Source of the DNA: an uncultured Eubacteriales bacterium
Lineage (GTDB): Bacteria; Bacillota; Clostridia; Oscillospirales; CAG-272
Length of the DNA: 64,000 bases
Reading direction: 5' to 3'
Assembly (NCBI GenBank): GCA_958352145.1
Contig: CATWNM010000002.1
Location: 1 to 64,000 of the forward strand
Positions 24,474 to 31,905 of the stretch are shown in pieces. The number at the start of each line of letters is the position of its first letter. Position 1 is the stretch's first letter. The notes under the pieces were generated by a model that saw nothing but the letters and a program-made list of their open reading frames with translations, was not told the DNA's origin and ran no database searches. Both the position numbers and the translations under genes were made by a program.

Positions 24474-25411
24474 TACGCATCCTCCTTTTCCACGATTTTG
24501 AGGAACACGTCCTCAAGACTCATGCCCACAGGCTCAAGGCCGAAAAGCGGCCAATTTTTCTCGGCCAGCGCATAGAACAGCGCTTTGCGCACGTCGATGC
24601 CGCTTTTGGTTTCAATGAGATAGGCGGCCGCGTCGCCGTCGCGCTCGGCCAACGTCTCGCAGAGGACAACGCCGGGCAGCTTTTTCAGCAGCGGGAGCAC
24701 CTCGGACTGCGGGCCGCATACTGTCGCCTTATAGCGGCGGTTGTCCTCGATGAACTTGTTGATTTCCTCAGTTTTGCCGTCCGCGACGATCCGGCCGTGG
24801 TTGATGATAATCATCCGGTCGCAGACCGCCTGCGCCTCGGAGAGGATGTGCGTGCTTAAAATCACCGTGTGAGACCGCCCCAGTGTGCGGATCAGGTTGC
24901 GCACCTCGATAATCTGTTTCGGATCCAGCCCGATCGTGGGCTCGTCCAGAATAATCAGAGGCGGATTGCCGATCAGCGCCGCGGCGATGCCCACGCGCTG
25001 CTTGTAGCCCTTGGACAAATTGCGGATCACGCGCCGCCGCACGTCCGAGATGCGCACGGCCTCGCAGATCTCTTCGAGATGCGGCGCACGCGGCAGCGTA
25101 CAGCCGCGCAGTTCGTAGACGAAACGCAGGTATTCCTCGACCGTCATTTCGGGATACAGCGGCGGCTGTTCGGGCAGATAGCCTATTTTTTTCTTGACTT
25201 CCGTGGGATTTTGCAGGATCTCCTCGCCGTCCACATAAACCTCGCCGAAATTGGAAGATATGTACCCGGTCACGATGTTCATCGTGGTGGATTTTCCCGC
25301 GCCGTTGGGACCGAGGAACCCGACGATCTCACCCGCTTCAACTGTAAAGCTGACGCCGTCGAGCGCGGTCGCACGGCCGTATTTTTTGACCAGATTTTCG
25401 ACCTTTAGCAT
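24473..25411 (-). CDS. ABC transporter ATP-binding protein (GldA-like)
   Basis: 312 residues from ATG 25411. Walker A GPNGAGKST (about 38-46), Q-loop YLPEQPPLYPEM, signature LSKGYKQRVG (about 136), Walker B LIILDEPTIGLD and switch His in ILSTHILSEAQ. A C-terminal extension of about 90 residues follows, usual for exporters of this group. First gene of the four-gene operon, with a good promoter 46 bases upstream. Confidence 0.93.
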   Translation of the reverse strand: MLKVENLVKKYGRATALDGVSFTVEAGEIVGFLGPNGAGKSTTMNIVTGYISSNFGEVYVDGEEILQNPTEVKKKIGYLPEQPPLYPEMTVEEYLRFVYELRGCTLPRAPHLEEICEAVRISDVRRRVIRNLSKGYKQRVGIAAALIGNPPLIILDEPTIGLDPKQIIEVRNLIRTLGRSHTVILSTHILSEAQAVCDRMIIINHGRIVADGKTEEINKFIEDNRRYKATVCGPQSEVLPLLKKLPGVVLCETLAERDGDAAAYLIETKSGIDVRKALFYALAEKNWPLFGLEPVGMSLEDVFLKIVEKEDA

Positions 25412-25456
25412 GAATGCGCTCCTTTTTTGTGGAATTGCACACAAATCTAATATAGA

Positions 25457-25485
25457 ATTATAGCACAATTTTCTTCAAAAATCAA
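25457..25485 (-). promoter_or_regulatory. Promoter of the Gld-like operon
   Basis: Minus-strand TTGATT (25480-25485) and TATAAT (25457-25462) with a 17-base spacer, followed by AAAAAAGGAGCG before the ATPase start. Confidence 0.75.
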
Positions 25486-25512
25486 CCGTTCTTTTGTGAA
25501 TAGTATAAGACT

Positions 25513-25572
25513 GCCCGGCATTTTGTACGCTGCGATTGTTTCCAAAGCCAAACGCAGCGCAGCGTGCCGGGC
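25513..25572 (-). terminator. Hairpin between two minus-strand operons
   Basis: GCCCGGCA (25513-25520) pairs with TGCCGGGC (25565-25572), with a second inner pairing around ACGCTGCG/CGCAGCG. It follows the stop of the 25582 gene. The T tract is weak. Confidence 0.5.
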
Positions 25573-25581
25573 GCGTCTTTG

Positions 25582-26820
25582 TCACTGTGCGTTGGAAAGC
25601 ATCAGTTTCAGCCGGTTTTCCTGATTGACGCGGGAGGCGGAAGCATCGTAGTCGATGGCGACGATATTGGCTTCGGGATACGCCTCCTTGATCGGCTTCA
25701 TCATGCCTTTGCCGCAAATATGGTTCGGCAGGCAGCCAAACGGCTGGGCGCAGACGATGTTATGTACGCCCGAATCAGCAAGCGCGAGCATTTCGGCGGG
25801 CAGCAGCCATCCTTCGCCCATTTTGCAGCCGTGGCCGATGCATTTTTCAGCCAGATCAACCGTATGGGCAAAATCTTCGGGCGCGCGAAACACGCCAGAC
25901 TCCCGGTACAGCGCCGCGACCTCCCGCTGCTTCTGCAAAATAAATTTGTAGGCTGCGCCGGCGGCGATATGCGAAAACCGGCCGCGGCGGTACAGCGTAT
26001 AGTCGGTGATCTGGTTATACAGACAGTAGAGCATAAAATTCATAAGTCCCGGCAGCGCGACTTCCGCGCCGTTGTCGGTCAAAAACTGCTCGAGGTTGTT
26101 GTTGCCGAGCGGCGAAAACTTTACATAGATCTCGCCGACCACGCCGCAGAGCGGTTTTTTCACCGACCGGTCGCACGGAATTTCGGCAAAACGGCGGATG
26201 ATTTCACGCATGCGCGGTTTAACGCGCCGCCAGGAGACGCCGTTTTGCTTCATTTCATCCGCGAGACTACGGCAAAGCGTATCGGCCAGCGCCTGCGCTT
26301 CGCCGCGCTGCTTTTCGTACGGCCGGGTCTGCCCGACAAGCGACATCAAAAGATCAGCGTAGAGCAGCGCGTACACCATGCGGTGCAGCGTCGGGATCCC
26401 GGGCGAAAAGCCGGGATGCTTTTCAAGGCCGGCCATGCTGAACGAAATGACCGGGATATAACCGTATCCGGCGCGCTGAAGCGCCTTGCGCAAAAGGAAA
26501 ATATAGTTGGACGCGCGGCACCCGCCCCCGGTCTGAAAATAAATCAGCGCGACGCGGTGCGGATCGTATTTGCCGCTCTGAATGGCATGGATAAACTGGC
26601 CGATGACCAGTATCGCGGGATAACAGGTGTCGTTATGTACGTATTTCAGCCCGGTTTCGACAATCTCGGGTCCGGTGGCTTTCAATAGCTCGATCGTATA
26701 CCCCTCGTTCCGCAGGACTTGCAGGATCAGTTCAAAATGGATGGGCAGCATGTTCGGCGCAAGGATGGTATAGGTTTTTTTCATTTCTTTGGTGAAAGAA
26801 ACATAATTTTGTTCGCTCAT
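25582..26820 (-). CDS. 2-hydroxyacyl-CoA dehydratase-like component of a two-gene activase system
   Basis: 412 residues; ATG 26820 is preceded by GGAGGGA at ideal spacing. The sequence matches the region that in many clostridia forms the C-terminal third of a roughly 1400-residue CoA-activase-related protein: NDTCYPAILVIGQFI, FQTGGGCRASNYIFLLRKAL and CAQPFGCLPNHICGKG, with conserved cysteines likely to hold a 4Fe-4S cluster. Here it is separate, starting in a 4-base ATGA overlap with the end of the 911-residue activase. The partner reaction and substrate are not known for this family. Confidence 0.85.
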   Translation of the reverse strand: MSEQNYVSFTKEMKKTYTILAPNMLPIHFELILQVLRNEGYTIELLKATGPEIVETGLKYVHNDTCYPAILVIGQFIHAIQSGKYDPHRVALIYFQTGGGCRASNYIFLLRKALQRAGYGYIPVISFSMAGLEKHPGFSPGIPTLHRMVYALLYADLLMSLVGQTRPYEKQRGEAQALADTLCRSLADEMKQNGVSWRRVKPRMREIIRRFAEIPCDRSVKKPLCGVVGEIYVKFSPLGNNNLEQFLTDNGAEVALPGLMNFMLYCLYNQITDYTLYRRGRFSHIAAGAAYKFILQKQREVAALYRESGVFRAPEDFAHTVDLAEKCIGHGCKMGEGWLLPAEMLALADSGVHNIVCAQPFGCLPNHICGKGMMKPIKEAYPEANIVAIDYDASASRVNQENRLKLMLSNAQ

Positions 26821-29552
26821 GTGCGCTCCCTCCTCTCCTCCAGCGCGCCGAGCAGGCTGCGCAGGCGAATTTTGACCGCGCCGAGGTTGGTGATTTCGTC
26901 GATCTTCAATTGAGTATAAAATTTTCCGCCGCGTTCCAAAATGTCCCGTACCTCGTCGGTGGTGATCGCGTCCACGCCGCAGCCGAACGAAACCAGCTGC
27001 ACAAGCTCGGTGTCCGCATGCTCCACGGCGTAATGCGCGGCGCGGTAAAGGCGTGCGTGATAGGTCCACTGATTGAGCACCCGAACGGGGACAGGCTCGG
27101 TCAGGTGACAGACGCTGTCCTCGCTGACGACGCAGAAGCCAAGCGTTGCGGCAAGCTGGTCGATGCCATGACAAATCTCGCCGTCAATATGGTACGGCCG
27201 GCCGGCAAGGACCATGATGCGCGCGCCGCGTTTTCGCGCTTCAGCAACCGCGCGTTCGCCCTCGGCGCGCACCCCCGCTTCAAAGGCGCGGTAGGCTGCA
27301 AACGCTTCCCGCGCCGCTTTTTCGACCGCACGGCGGGTAAGTCCAGCTTCGGGAAAGGCGCCGGCAAGGCAAGTATAGAGTTCGCGTGCAAGCTCCCGCG
27401 GGCTTTCAAGCGAAAGATACGGACAGAGAAAGCGCGTATTCTGAAGTTCGTCCACGTTGCCGCGCAGCAGTTCGGAATAATAGGCCACGACCGGGCAGTT
27501 GTAGTGGTTATCCGTGCTTTTTTCATCCACGTTGTAGGTCAGGCAGGGGTAAAAAATCGCGTCTGTACCAGCTTCGAGCAGTTCCATGATGTGGCCGTGC
27601 ATCAGTTTTGCCGGATAGCAGGCCGTGTCCGAGGGAATCGAAAACTGCCCTTTTTCATACAGGCGGCGGCTGGACGCCGGCGATACGGTCACGCCGAAGC
27701 CGAGGCGGGTAAAGAGCGTATGCCAAAGCGGCAGAAGCTCATACATGCCAAGCGCGCGCGGAAGTCCGATCACGCCGCGCGTACCGGGCACACTGCCAAA
27801 GGTCTCCAACGTCTTTCGTTTATATTCATAGAGGTTCGGCAGCGGCGAAGCGGCCGTCTTTTGCCCCGCGCCCCGCTCGCAGCGGTTTCCCGAAACAAAA
27901 CGCCCGCCGTCCGAAAAGGTATTGATCGTAATATGGCACTGGTTGGTGCCGCCCTGCACGACGACGCGCGCGCCGAGCGCGGCGGCGTCGGTGGCGCGGA
28001 TGACCTTGTACAGCGCGTTTTTGACCACGCTGACTGAAAGTCCGGCGGAAATGTCCTCTATCGTCGCGCCGTCCTTTTGCGACTGCTTGACCGACGAGTT
28101 CATAAACACCGTGCAGCGTGAACCGAGATTCACCGGATGTTTGGCAAACAGCCCCCGGTTGGCAAAGTCCTCGATCGGACAGCCGAGCGATTTCGCAAAT
28201 GTCTCCAAAAACGAGCCGCAGCCCGAAGAACAGGCTTCGTTGAGCATGATGCTGTCGATCGCGCCGTTTCGAATGCGGAAGCACTTGATGTCCTGGCCGC
28301 CGATATCTAGGATAAAATCCACCTCGGGCATAAAATGCTTTGCGGCGGTGTAATGCGCAATGGTTTCGACCAGGCCGAAATCGACCGAAAACGCATTTTT
28401 GATGAGTTCCTCGCCATAGCCCGTGACCGCGCTGCCCGCGATGCGGATGCGGCCGCCGCAGGCAGCGTAGAGCGCAGCAAGCTGCTCGCGCACGATCTCT
28501 ACGGGATTGCCCCGATTGGAGGCATAATATGTATACAAAAGTTCGCAGTCCTCGGAGATGAGCGCGAGCTTTGTGGTTGTGCTTCCGCAGTCGATGCCCA
28601 GCCACGCACTGCCCGTGTAGGACTCGATCGGGCGCCGCCGCACGGAATCTTTTTCGTGCCGTGCGCGGAACGCGCCGTAATCCTCTACGCACGCAAACAG
28701 CGGTTCGAGGGTCTCGGCGCTTTTCACCGGTGCGGCATTTCGTATGCGGTCAAGCAGCGCCTCGCCCGTGAGAACTTCTCCATGTTCGGCGGCGTAGAGC
28801 GCCGCGCCGGCCGCCACCGCGTAGCGCGCATATTCCGGAAAGACGGCGTCCGTCCCGGAAAGCTCCAGCGTTTCGGCAAATGCGCGCTGAAGCCCTTTGC
28901 AGTAATAGAGCGGGCCGCCGAGAAACAGGACCTTGCCGCGGATGCGCTTGCCCTGCGCAAGACCCGCGATGGTCTGATTGACGACCGCTTTATAAATGCT
29001 CATGGCCAGATCGCTTTTTTTCGCGCCCTGATTCAAGAGCGGCTGGATATCGGTTTTGGCGAATACGCCGCAGCGCGAGGCGATCGGGTATATTTTTTCA
29101 GCCTCGAGGCTGAGTCGGTCAAGCTCGTCTACGCTGACATCGAGCAGCGTGGCCATTTGGTCGATAAACGCGCCGGTGCCGCCCGCGCAGGAGCCGTTCA
29201 TCCGCTCGTCTACGCCGCCGTCGAAAAAAATAATCTTGGCGTCTTCCCCGCCAAGCTCGATGACGCAGCGCGCGTCCGGCTCCTGCTTTTCCACGATTTT
29301 GGAGGTCGCGTAAACTTCCTGCACAAACGGCAGCCCGCAGGCGTTGGCAAGCCCCAGCCCCGCGCTGCCCGAGACCGCGACCGAAACCGGCGCGCCGCCG
29401 GTCAGAGGAAGCAGCTGCTGCACAAGTTCTCCGCATTTTTCGCGGACGGCTGAAAAATGCCGTTCATATTTTTCAAAAATCACAGCGCCGTCCGAAAACA
29501 GGACGGCTTTTGCCGTGGTTGAACCGATGTCGATGCCGAGCGTCAGCGCCAT
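26817..29552 (-). CDS. Acyl-CoA dehydratase activase with duplicated ASKHA ATPase domains and DUF2229
   Basis: 911 residues. Two BadF/BcrA-type ATPase domains: the first has GIDIGSTTAKAVLF (6-19) and cluster ligand C122 in NGSCAGGTGAFID, the second GIDCGSTTTKLAL (about 319) and ACSSGCGSFLE (about 442). The dimer-bridging Fe-S chemistry seen in HgdC-like activators would thus be possible within one chain. The C-terminal 340 residues form a DUF2229-like segment (RALGMYELLPLWHTLF, PSDTACYPAKLMHGH, VSFGCGVDAI). It works with the 412-residue protein encoded next. AGGTGAG precedes the ATG; a promoter lies 120 bases upstream. Not linked to a dehydratase A/B gene pair here, so the substrate is open. 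Confidence 0.9.
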   Translation of the reverse strand: MALTLGIDIGSTTAKAVLFSDGAVIFEKYERHFSAVREKCGELVQQLLPLTGGAPVSVAVSGSAGLGLANACGLPFVQEVYATSKIVEKQEPDARCVIELGGEDAKIIFFDGGVDERMNGSCAGGTGAFIDQMATLLDVSVDELDRLSLEAEKIYPIASRCGVFAKTDIQPLLNQGAKKSDLAMSIYKAVVNQTIAGLAQGKRIRGKVLFLGGPLYYCKGLQRAFAETLELSGTDAVFPEYARYAVAAGAALYAAEHGEVLTGEALLDRIRNAAPVKSAETLEPLFACVEDYGAFRARHEKDSVRRRPIESYTGSAWLGIDCGSTTTKLALISEDCELLYTYYASNRGNPVEIVREQLAALYAACGGRIRIAGSAVTGYGEELIKNAFSVDFGLVETIAHYTAAKHFMPEVDFILDIGGQDIKCFRIRNGAIDSIMLNEACSSGCGSFLETFAKSLGCPIEDFANRGLFAKHPVNLGSRCTVFMNSSVKQSQKDGATIEDISAGLSVSVVKNALYKVIRATDAAALGARVVVQGGTNQCHITINTFSDGGRFVSGNRCERGAGQKTAASPLPNLYEYKRKTLETFGSVPGTRGVIGLPRALGMYELLPLWHTLFTRLGFGVTVSPASSRRLYEKGQFSIPSDTACYPAKLMHGHIMELLEAGTDAIFYPCLTYNVDEKSTDNHYNCPVVAYYSELLRGNVDELQNTRFLCPYLSLESPRELARELYTCLAGAFPEAGLTRRAVEKAAREAFAAYRAFEAGVRAEGERAVAEARKRGARIMVLAGRPYHIDGEICHGIDQLAATLGFCVVSEDSVCHLTEPVPVRVLNQWTYHARLYRAAHYAVEHADTELVQLVSFGCGVDAITTDEVRDILERGGKFYTQLKIDEITNLGAVKIRLRSLLGALEERRERT

Positions 29553-29669
29553 CGTCTCACCTCCCGAATATCAAGTTCGCCGAAAAACGATTTCCGGCAA
29601 GCGGAAATACGCCCGCAGCCGCGGGCGCTTTGTCATACTGTACAAAAATAAAAGCGGTCTTTTATTCGT

Positions 29670-29699
29670 ATTGTAACAACAACTTCTTTGCCTTGTCAA
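29670..29699 (-). promoter_or_regulatory. Promoter of the activase pair
   Basis: Minus-strand TTGACA (29694-29699) and TACAAT (29670-29675) with an 18-base spacer, upstream of the 911-residue protein gene. Confidence 0.7.
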
Positions 29700-29753
29700 G
29701 GCGTATCACGAACTTTTCACACTGTCAAATTACGCCGGCGCAGCGCCGTGTTT

Positions 29754-31034
29754 TCAGTCCCCGGCGGGACGCCGGCAGAAATGCCGGTAGACGTCCTTAT
29801 ACATGTAGAGCGAGCCGAGGATCAGAAGCGGGCGCTGCGCGCGGCGCGAGCAGCGCCGCGCCGCGCGCACGCCTTCGCCGATACCGCCGCAGGGGCGCAC
29901 CGGAATGCTGCGGCGGATAAAAACCTCTGCAAGCGCCTCTGCCGAAAGCGCGCGCGGGTTGTCGGGTGTGACCGTAAAAACTTGCCCGGCGATTTCAGCG
30001 ATGCTGTCCGCCATGGTTTCATAGTCCTTGTCGGCCAAAATGCCGGTCAGGACATTGATCTTCCCGGAAAAAAGCCGCTTCGCAGTCTCAACCGCGGCGC
30101 GCACGCCGTCGGGATTGTGCCCGCCGTCAAAGATCACGGGCGGCTCCCGCTGCAAAACTTCAAAGCGCGCGTGCCACTGCGCGGCCCGAATGCCCGCATG
30201 CAGCGCATCCGTGCCAACCGGTACCCCTTCAGCTTCGAGCATGCGCACGGCTTCGCAGACCAGCGCGATATTGCGCGGCTGATAAAGTCCGATCAGACGG
30301 CTTTCAAGGTCTATGCAGTCGCCGTAATCTATGCATAAATGATCGAGATCCAGTGCTTTTACACGGAGCGCGCTCTCCCGAACCTCGCAAAACGGCGCAT
30401 GCTTTTCCCGTGCTTCCCGCAAAATGACCGCACGCGCTTCGGGCGGCAGCACGCCGAGGCACACCGGCCGCCCCTCCTTGATGATCCCCGCCTTTTCAAA
30501 GGCGATCTTATCCAGCGTCGCGCCAAGCAGCTGCGTGTGATCGAGCGCGATGCCGGTAATGACCGAGAGCAGCGGCGCCTCGATCACGTTAGTCGAATCG
30601 TACCGGCCGCCAAGCCCCACTTCCAGCACCACAAATTCGCACTGCCGCCGGCGAAAGCATTCAAATCCGATCGCCGTAATCAGTTCAAACTCGGTCGGCG
30701 GATCCTGCATCTCATCGGCAAAATGCCGCACGGATTCGGTCGCGGCGGCGAGCAGCGCGTTTGACACCGGCCGGCCGTCGATGCTGATGCGCTCGTTGAA
30801 AGTTTTGACATAGGGCGAGGTAAACGCGCCGGTGCGGTAACCCGCCGCGCGCAGCACTGAAGAAAGGTAGGCTGCGGTAGAGCCCTTGCCGTTCGTCCCC
30901 GCGATATGGATAAAGCGAAGACCGCGTTCAGGGTTGCCCATGCGCGCGCAAAGTTCTTGGATGCGGGAAAGCCCGGGCATGCTGCCCCGCCAGGAAACGG
31001 AATGGATGTAAGCAAGCGCTTCTTGATACGTCAT
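29754..31034 (-). CDS. folC: Folylpolyglutamate synthase / dihydrofolate synthase FolC
   Basis: 426 residues of the Mur ligase-like family. ATP site IAGTNGKGSTAAYLSSVL (about 43-60), TSPYVKTFNERISIDG, Mg-binding VVLEVGLGGRYDSTNVI, GIALDHTQLLG, and IFDGGHNPDGVRAA in the glutamate-binding part. It adds glutamates to folates, retaining them in the cell. Its start overlaps the folT stop by 4 bases, and both are under the THF riboswitch, so uptake and trapping of folate are co-regulated. Confidence 0.95.
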   Translation of the reverse strand: MTYQEALAYIHSVSWRGSMPGLSRIQELCARMGNPERGLRFIHIAGTNGKGSTAAYLSSVLRAAGYRTGAFTSPYVKTFNERISIDGRPVSNALLAAATESVRHFADEMQDPPTEFELITAIGFECFRRRQCEFVVLEVGLGGRYDSTNVIEAPLLSVITGIALDHTQLLGATLDKIAFEKAGIIKEGRPVCLGVLPPEARAVILREAREKHAPFCEVRESALRVKALDLDHLCIDYGDCIDLESRLIGLYQPRNIALVCEAVRMLEAEGVPVGTDALHAGIRAAQWHARFEVLQREPPVIFDGGHNPDGVRAAVETAKRLFSGKINVLTGILADKDYETMADSIAEIAGQVFTVTPDNPRALSAEALAEVFIRRSIPVRPCGGIGEGVRAARRCSRRAQRPLLILGSLYMYKDVYRHFCRRPAGD

Positions 31035-31573
31035 ATGTTCTCCAAAAGCGGTCTCGCCGCTTTATTTTTCATCAAAAGCGTAATGATTCCATATTCCGCA
31101 GCGCCGGTGACAAGATAGATCGGCAGGCGCCAGACCAGCGTTTCGAGCGGCGTGGTAAAAAACACGTACAGCCCGATGGATTTGATGATGACCGATCCGC
31201 AGAGATGCGCCGCCGTAACCGCCAGCCACAGCCGCGGCCGGGAAACGACGCCGCGCAGACCGAAGAGGCCGCAGACTGTGCCGACCGCCGCCGCGCCGAG
31301 CGTGATGATCGGATTGATCGCATAGCCGCGGAGCATGCAGCCGAGAATATCGGCCGCCGCCGCGCACATGCCGCCCGCGATAGGGCCGTACAACCAGCCG
31401 GCCAGCAGCAAAGGCAGGTTTTCAAAGCTGATGCGGAGCGCGTTGCCGATCGGAATCTGCAAAAACTTGCCGAAGATGAAGCTGAGCGCGGCGAGCAGCG
31501 CAAGGCGCGCGAGCAGACGTGCCGAGCTTCCGGCAGACAGGCGAGTTTTGTTTAAGCGTTTGTAATTTTCCAT
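31031..31573 (-). CDS. folT: Folate ECF transporter S component FolT
   Basis: 180 residues, start fixed by GGAGG (31581-31585) before ATG 31573. Six membrane helices of the ECF S-component fold (LALLAALSFIFGKFLQIPI, LPLLLAGWLYGPIAGGMCAA, PIITLGAAAVGTVCGLFG). The folate branch is supported by the FENLPLLLAGWLYGP block, the upstream THF riboswitch and coupling to folC. It captures folate and needs an EcfA/A'/T energising module encoded elsewhere. The N-terminus carries a short cytosolic extension of about 20 residues. Confidence 0.92.
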   Translation of the reverse strand: MENYKRLNKTRLSAGSSARLLARLALLAALSFIFGKFLQIPIGNALRISFENLPLLLAGWLYGPIAGGMCAAAADILGCMLRGYAINPIITLGAAAVGTVCGLFGLRGVVSRPRLWLAVTAAHLCGSVIIKSIGLYVFFTTPLETLVWRLPIYLVTGAAEYGIITLLMKNKAARPLLENI

Positions 31574-31585
31574 AGAAATACCTCC

Positions 31586-31613
31586 AAAAAAAGAGCGTAT
31601 TCCCAGCATACGC
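31586..31613 (-). terminator. Leader terminator (expression platform) before folT
   Basis: On the minus strand GCGTAT and ATACGC pair around a 7-nt loop, followed by TC and T7 (forward A run 31586-31592), 12 bases before the folT start. A second GC hairpin (GCGCCGC AAAA GCGGCG type) lies just upstream near 31613-31630 and CCTCC/GGAG pairing is possible upstream of that, so the leader can plausibly switch between terminated and open forms. Confidence 0.7.
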
Positions 31614-31667
31614 CGCTTTTGCGGCGCGCTCTCCTTTCGGAGGCAAATTAATCTTTCAAGAAAGGTT

Positions 31668-31762
31668 AACAGCGGGATGCGGGCGGCGCACCGCAGTAAA
31701 ACTTTCGTCCGCCCCGCAACTCCCCGTCGGGGCGGCACTTTACGCGCGCCGCTCTACTCTGT
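31668..31762 (-). ncRNA. Tetrahydrofolate (THF) riboswitch, folT-type
   Basis: Read on the minus strand, the 95-nt segment begins ACAGAGTAGAG and contains CGCGTAAAGTG, ACGAAAG, GCGGTGCGCCGC and CCGCATCCCGCTGT, matching conserved blocks of the THF riboswitch class (RF01831) found upstream of folT in Clostridia. Helices are consistent: ACAG with CTGT (P1), GCGGCGC with GCGCCGC (P2), and CCGCCCC with GGGGCGG (P3). It is placed 95 bases before folT with a terminator in between, as expected for repression by reduced folates. Confidence 0.85.
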
Positions 31763-31905
31763 AAAAATAAGATATCTATTGCCACCGCAGAATTCCGCGG
31801 AAAAAAAAGGGATGGGCCCGTATTTTAAGGGCCAAGGGGAAAGGCCGCCCAAATTTTCCCAAGCAGCCGTTTTCAGCGGGCTCGGACAGTCCCCGGCTGT
31901 CCGAG

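Noticed and set aside
26817..26820. Frameshift error joining the activase pair
   Set aside because: The second gene has a strong, correctly spaced ribosome binding site at the overlap, so separate translation is the better reading.
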